Part shown: positions 60,353 to 64,000 of the stretch, piece by piece
Numbering within the stretch: position 1 is the first letter of the stretch
How the letters are laid out: each line of letters opens with the position of its first letter
DNA from: Ferriphaselus sp. R-1
GTDB lineage: Bacteria; Pseudomonadota; Gammaproteobacteria; Burkholderiales; Gallionellaceae
Length of the DNA: 64,000 bases
Direction: 5' to 3'
Assembly: GCF_000746095.1 (NCBI RefSeq)
Contig: NZ_JQKP01000008.1
Coordinates: 55,946-119,945, forward strand
Notes under the pieces: model-generated
The model's database searches: none
Told to the model about the DNA's origin: nothing
What the model saw: the letters and a program-made list of their open reading frames with translations, nothing else
Program-made: the position numbers and the translations under genes

Positions 60353-60537
60353 CAGACTCTTTCGGTTGATTGAGGTTGAGAAATGCCACGGCGGGGTATC
60401 CGGCCACTACGCAGCCCCCTTCCGCAGAAGAGGGCAAGCTCCCGAACACGCCAAGCTACCTCGCCCGCCTTCGGCTCGGCGTGGGCAGGGGTAGCAAACA
60501 AGGCGGCCAACGCGGCTGCGGCCAGTTTCAGTTTCAT
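60352..60537 (-). CDS. Short signal-peptide ORF, possibly truncated
   Basis: The first 20 residues (MKLKLAAAALAALFATPAHA) form a perfect signal peptide with an AHA cleavage site. The following 41 residues are Arg-rich and unlike a normal secreted protein, so the gene may be a frameshifted remnant. Its stop overlaps the next ATG. Confidence 0.4.
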   Translation of the reverse strand: MKLKLAAAALAALFATPAHAEPKAGEVAWRVRELALFCGRGLRSGRIPRRGISQPQSTERV

Positions 60538-60652
60538 GTCGCGCCCCTCTCAGTGGTTGTGATTCAGCTTCGTTTAGCGTGCGCCTTGCTGGGCGGCCTT
60601 GCCCCAATCGGTGCCGAAGGCGGATTGCATTAGGTTATTCGTGATTGGTCCC

Positions 60653-61165
60653 CTACCAAACCGGTTTTTCATCAATAGTCGGCAGACGACAAATAGAGCC
60701 GTCCTTTTCTAAAGGCTCAGCACCATACAACTTAGCATAGGCTAATGGATATTCCCGAAATATAAAGGCCAATATGTGCTCCACCAACCATACTTCTATT
60801 TTCTGGGTTGGTTTCCAGCCTAGTTTTGCATAACCGTTACAGTAGATATAGGCCTCATTCGCACTCCAATAGGCCCGATAGATCTCGTCACAGGTCTCAA
60901 ATGCATTCCAGTTCTCTGCCGTGAAAAAATATATAGTTTCTGGAATAGAAATTCGGAGTGCGGCACTTTCCCCAGATCCCCCCCCGAGAAGCAAATCGCC
61001 TTTTTTTGCCCCCCAAGTGGCACCGCCATTCTCATCTAACGCATCTTCATCTAATCGGTAAATTGGGATATAGCGATGACTATTATTACCCGGCACGATT
61101 TCATAATCTGATGGGCAGGTCACAATCCCAAGGCATTCATGTTTATAGGTATCAATTTCGGACAT
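60653..61165 (-). CDS. AT-rich orphan, possibly immunity-like protein
   Basis: The 170-residue protein (MSEIDTYKHECLGIVTCPSD) is acidic, aromatic-rich and more AT-rich than its neighbours. Size, composition and lack of catalytic motifs resemble immunity proteins of polymorphic toxin systems, but no toxin gene adjoins it and I do not recognise a family. The AT content suggests transfer. Confidence 0.65.
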   Translation of the reverse strand: MSEIDTYKHECLGIVTCPSDYEIVPGNNSHRYIPIYRLDEDALDENGGATWGAKKGDLLLGGGSGESAALRISIPETIYFFTAENWNAFETCDEIYRAYWSANEAYIYCNGYAKLGWKPTQKIEVWLVEHILAFIFREYPLAYAKLYGAEPLEKDGSICRLPTIDEKPVW

Positions 61166-61294
61166 AATTTTTATAAGTTCAACGTGTCTAGTTTATTAAC
61201 CGAGTGCACCTTAAAGTTATTAGACGGACGCACCTGTCCGTCTAATAAATCTGTTGTCGCTTAGCAAATGCAATTTAACTTGATCCCGTAACTG

Positions 61295-62590
61295 TTAGCG
61301 GCACATCGCAACCCGCCGCGCATTTTCGGCGGCCAAGGTAGCGAATGAGCGCGATACCCGGGTGTCATCCGCGATGCGCTGCCAGAATTCATGCGCCAGC
61401 CAAAGCGCCAACGCCGCATCGCCCGGCGCGGCAATCGGAGCGCGTATCTCCAGTGGGCGCGGCACGATCTCGCCTTTTTCCGGCGCGTAGAGCATGGGCA
61501 GCATGTCATACACCGGCGCTAGGCCAAATTGGAAACGACCCTCCACTTCGCGCCAAAACAGCGACACATTGCCGAAGTGCATATCGGTATTGCCGATCAG
61601 CCGCCCGAACGCTTCGAGGGTGGCGATGGCGCGTTCCGCCTCCGGCATGAGCAAACCGGATTGGCGCAGCGCGGTGGCACTAGCCGCCCAGCTTCGGCGG
61701 CTGCCGATGAATTCATCGTCCACCGCGCCGAGCGTAGCCACGCCCAGTTCGCCCCGGTCGAAACGCAGCGATTCCAAGTGGCAGCGCGTCTCGCCCAGCA
61801 CGATGCGCGCTTCGGCCACCGGAAAACCCGCCTCGCCCAGCACTTGCCCGGCCAGATGCTCGGCCAGCAACAGATCGCGCCAGCGTTCAGCCACCGGGTT
61901 ATCCAGCGACGGGGAGAATTTGACGATCACCGGGCGCACCTCGCCCGCCGGGGTCTGATACGCCACAGCGAATTTCGGATGTTCGCCCCCGGCTGATGAG
62001 CCGGGCTGCGATCCGGCCACCGATTGTTCGGCCAGCGCATCGAAATAAGCGGACAGTGCTGTCACCACCGGGCAATCCGGCGCGCGCCGCACTTGTCCCA
62101 GCTCGAGGTTGCCGGGCGCATCGAACGAAGGCTGCGCCAGCGCAAACAACACGTCCACCTCCGTCCACCGACTCAGCTCCTCCGGTAGTCCCAGCATTGC
62201 CGCCTGAGCATGGCAATAAGCGCGCCCGATGTAGCCCTGCGGCCGCATGTCCTGCATGAACCAGGGCAGCGCAGCCGAATACTGCGCGCCGCCCGCCACG
62301 GGCAGGAACAGAAAACCGCCGCCGCTCACACTCATCAGCTCGCCGTAACGCTCGCCTCGCCGCCACACCGGCAGGCGCAGCGGCAGGCCGCGCACCGGGC
62401 GGGCGACGGCATAGCGGATAGTGCGCCCGGCGCGAAACTCCAGCCAGTCTTCCCGACTGGTGCGCAACGCCTGCACCGCCCGCGACACCGAAGGCTGGCT
62501 GATCCGCGCCCGCGCGCCCAGCTCCGCCGCCGTATGTGGACCGGAAGAAAGCAGAATGCCGTAAAGCAGATCGGTGTTCAGGCTGGACAT
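61295..62590 (-). CDS. HipA-like kinase fused to an N-terminal winged helix
   Basis: The 431-residue protein begins with a winged helix (about 1-60, GPHTAAELGARARISQPSVSRAVQALR). A HipA-type kinase follows: Gly/Ser loop GSSAGGEHPKF (197-207), K224 in VIVKFSP, catalytic loop NTDMHFGN (334-341) and metal Asp in APVYDMLP (D362). In classical HipBA the DNA-binding HipB is a separate protein; none is found upstream. The fused helix may replace it for autoregulation. Confidence 0.85.
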   Translation of the reverse strand: MSSLNTDLLYGILLSSGPHTAAELGARARISQPSVSRAVQALRTSREDWLEFRAGRTIRYAVARPVRGLPLRLPVWRRGERYGELMSVSGGGFLFLPVAGGAQYSAALPWFMQDMRPQGYIGRAYCHAQAAMLGLPEELSRWTEVDVLFALAQPSFDAPGNLELGQVRRAPDCPVVTALSAYFDALAEQSVAGSQPGSSAGGEHPKFAVAYQTPAGEVRPVIVKFSPSLDNPVAERWRDLLLAEHLAGQVLGEAGFPVAEARIVLGETRCHLESLRFDRGELGVATLGAVDDEFIGSRRSWAASATALRQSGLLMPEAERAIATLEAFGRLIGNTDMHFGNVSLFWREVEGRFQFGLAPVYDMLPMLYAPEKGEIVPRPLEIRAPIAAPGDAALALWLAHEFWQRIADDTRVSRSFATLAAENARRVAMCR

Positions 62591-62709
62591 GGATTAGAAA
62601 GTGAATAGCTAAGATTGGCAATAGTGCAATGAATATTATATTATTTTATAAAAGATACATAAAACCATGAATAGCGTTAAAGGAGCAGCTTAGCCATAAA
62701 TTCTGGCGG
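62591..62709. promoter_or_regulatory. AT-rich promoter region of the HipA-like gene
   Basis: A leftward TATAAT (62635-62640) lies 45 bp upstream of the gene start, inside an inverted repeat TTATA-N6-TATAA (62636-62651). Short repeats of GAATAG type flank it. It is a likely promoter with an overlapping operator. Confidence 0.5.
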
Positions 62710-63357
62710 CTACTGCTGCTCAGTGAAATTAACCACCACCCGCTGGTCGGTGGGTTTCAGGATGTGGGTTTCTTTCTCGTGGCTCTCCCGTTGTGCCAAA
62801 CATGGCACGTCATAGCCCAGCGATTCGCCTGATCGGCGGCGGCAGTTGATGTGTGCCGGGGTGTCGGCAGAATTCTCCGCCCAGCTTTCCTCGGAACGGG
62901 AGGGCTTAACCTCGACTGGGAGGTGCCGGTAGCGCCGCCACATCAGCTCCTCCTCGGGATCGGACTTGCCCGGCCAGTAGGCATAGGCTTCCACCCGCAC
63001 CGGACGCCAGTTGCAGCGCCCCGGCTGGAAGCGGTCGGGCATGAAGGTCGCCGAGTACGAATCGCCGTGACGCACCACTTCCAACGGCACGCGCAATTGC
63101 AGTCCGTACAACGCCCCTTCCATCCCGCCCGCGATGCGGGTCGGCGAATACTGGCAGCCCTCCTTGTTGTCGGTCTCGTACAGGGCGCGCATCTTGAGTT
63201 CAAGATCGGCGGACAACTTGCCCTCCAGCCGCACCTGACGCGGCGCGGAATTCAACTGCGGATAATCCCGGTCGTTCGTCGCCAACTCCTCGCCCACCCG
63301 AAAAGACCCGCACCCCGCCACCAACACCGCCGCCATCCCCAACCATGCTTTTTTCAT
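62710..63357 (-). CDS. Hypothetical lipoprotein
   Basis: The 215-residue protein has a lipoprotein signal ending VAGCG, then a mostly polar part with Cys pairs. No known domain is recognised. An in-frame ATG two codons upstream (63363) gives nearly the same signal. Confidence 0.7.
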   Translation of the reverse strand: MKKAWLGMAAVLVAGCGSFRVGEELATNDRDYPQLNSAPRQVRLEGKLSADLELKMRALYETDNKEGCQYSPTRIAGGMEGALYGLQLRVPLEVVRHGDSYSATFMPDRFQPGRCNWRPVRVEAYAYWPGKSDPEEELMWRRYRHLPVEVKPSRSEESWAENSADTPAHINCRRRSGESLGYDVPCLAQRESHEKETHILKPTDQRVVVNFTEQQ

Positions 63358-63399
63358 ATCCACGCTCCTAAACTCAAGAAAACATCCCGCCTGGGTTTA

Positions 63400-63735
63400 C
63401 TACGCCCCAGAGCGGCTCTTCTCTTCCCAGACATCGCCCTTGTCGCCACGCTGCCAAGTAGGCCAGCTGTGGCCGTAGGCGTGCTCGACATACGGCCCCC
63501 GGAGCAACTGCGCTATCTCACCCGTGCTGCGATCCTCGCCCAGCCAGTGTATCTGGTGCGCCCAGGGCCGCACCCGCTCGTGCGACATCCGGGCCAGGAT
63601 GGGATCGACAATCGCCGCAGCCGCTTCCGGCGAAGCCGCCCGCACCAGAAAACACGTATCCGGCCCGTTCGGCCCGCCGCTAAAGACACACTCCGAATCG
63701 TTGCCGTAACGGACAACTTCATACAGGTTCAACAT
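63400..63735 (-). CDS. Small hypothetical protein
   Basis: The 111-residue protein (MLNLYEVVRYGNDSECVFSGG, later LLRGPYVEHAYGHSWPTW) is soluble and has no known motif. It lies 42 bp upstream of the lipoprotein gene in the same direction and may form a pair with it. Confidence 0.6.
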   Translation of the reverse strand: MLNLYEVVRYGNDSECVFSGGPNGPDTCFLVRAASPEAAAAIVDPILARMSHERVRPWAHQIHWLGEDRSTGEIAQLLRGPYVEHAYGHSWPTWQRGDKGDVWEEKSRSGA

Positions 63736-63899
63736 CTGTCCTTCCTATCAGACGGCTCAACCGCGCGAAACTCGCGGGAGCTCTTCAAGCCGATTTCGGT
63801 CACTCACGTAGGGCAATGGAATTGACGCCCCCCCTATACGGCATCGAGATCTACCAGACTGGAGATAGCAAACATCCAGTCAACAGAGGGAGGTGTGAA

Positions 63900-64000
63900 A
63901 TGGATATTACGCGTATTGGCATAGACCTGGCAAAGAACGTATTCCAGATACACGGAGTGGATCGTGCGGGCAAGGTGATTGTCAGGAAGCAATTGCGGCG
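63900..64000 (+). CDS. IS110-family transposase, 5' end
   Basis: The visible 33 codons (MDITRIGIDLAKNVFQIHGVD) are the start of the DEDD domain of IS110-type transposases, with the first catalytic Asp in GIDLAKNVF. GGGAGG lies seven bases before the ATG. The gene leaves the window. These elements have no terminal repeats, and the noncoding stretch 63736-63899 probably contains the left end and bridge RNA promoter. Confidence 0.9.
   Translation, partial: MDITRIGIDLAKNVFQIHGVDRAGKVIVRKQLR

Overview
The window appears to come from the chromosome of an autotrophic betaproteobacterium. The RuBisCO operon is of the non-carboxysomal form IAq type (cbbL-cbbS-cbbQ-cbbO with divergent cbbR). The core genes purL, glmM, folP, ftsH, rlmE, greA and carAB read like Nitrosomonadales. 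An iron oxidiser of the Gallionellaceae (Sideroxydans or Gallionella relatives) would fit, but that placement is inference. No 16S rRNA is present.

Region 1 (1 to about 22.4 kb) is a Mu/BcepMu-type transposable prophage with an unusual map. A BcepMu gp16-like regulator, the transposase (MuA), its AAA+ partner (MuB), an HU-like protein, GemA and a Mor-type activator form a leftward early operon. The S24-type repressor reads rightward. The late genes are split into two outward-facing operons on either side of the early block. The rightward one carries amidase, holin, a giant tail fibre, terminase subunits, portal, a MuF protein with a C-terminal nuclease-like domain, and gpG. The leftward one starts with the gpI protease/scaffold and leaves the window at base 1. 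The same 20-bp palindrome, in the same orientation relative to transcription, stands 52-56 bp upstream of both late operons and is probably the binding site of the Mor-like activator.

Region 2 (22.6-29.3 kb) holds a RelBE-type toxin-antitoxin pair, purL, a stand-alone NAD(P)H-hydrate dehydratase, a small unknown gene and a spermidine-synthase-like protein. Region 3 (29.3-35.7 kb) is a self-regulated RND efflux operon (tetR, membrane fusion protein, pump, outer membrane factor). Region 4 (35.8-43.7 kb) is the Calvin-cycle operon cbbLSQO, a small orf and a class II aldolase, with divergent cbbR. Region 5 (43.7-54.0 kb) is housekeeping: glmM, folP, ftsH, rlmE, yhbY, greA, carB, carA. Two intergenic spacers here and the linker of purL carry tandem 7-bp repeats.

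Region 6 (54.2-64.0 kb) starts with tRNA-Gly and tRNA-Cys behind a strong sigma70 promoter. It continues as a probable genomic island: MazEF and VapBC modules, a broken or overlapping gene, a six-gene envelope operon (two YbjN-like domains, a membrane monohaem cytochrome c, an OmpA-like protein and unknown membrane proteins), an orphan possibly immunity-like gene, a HipA-like kinase fused to a winged helix, a lipoprotein, and the start of an IS110-family transposase at the right edge.
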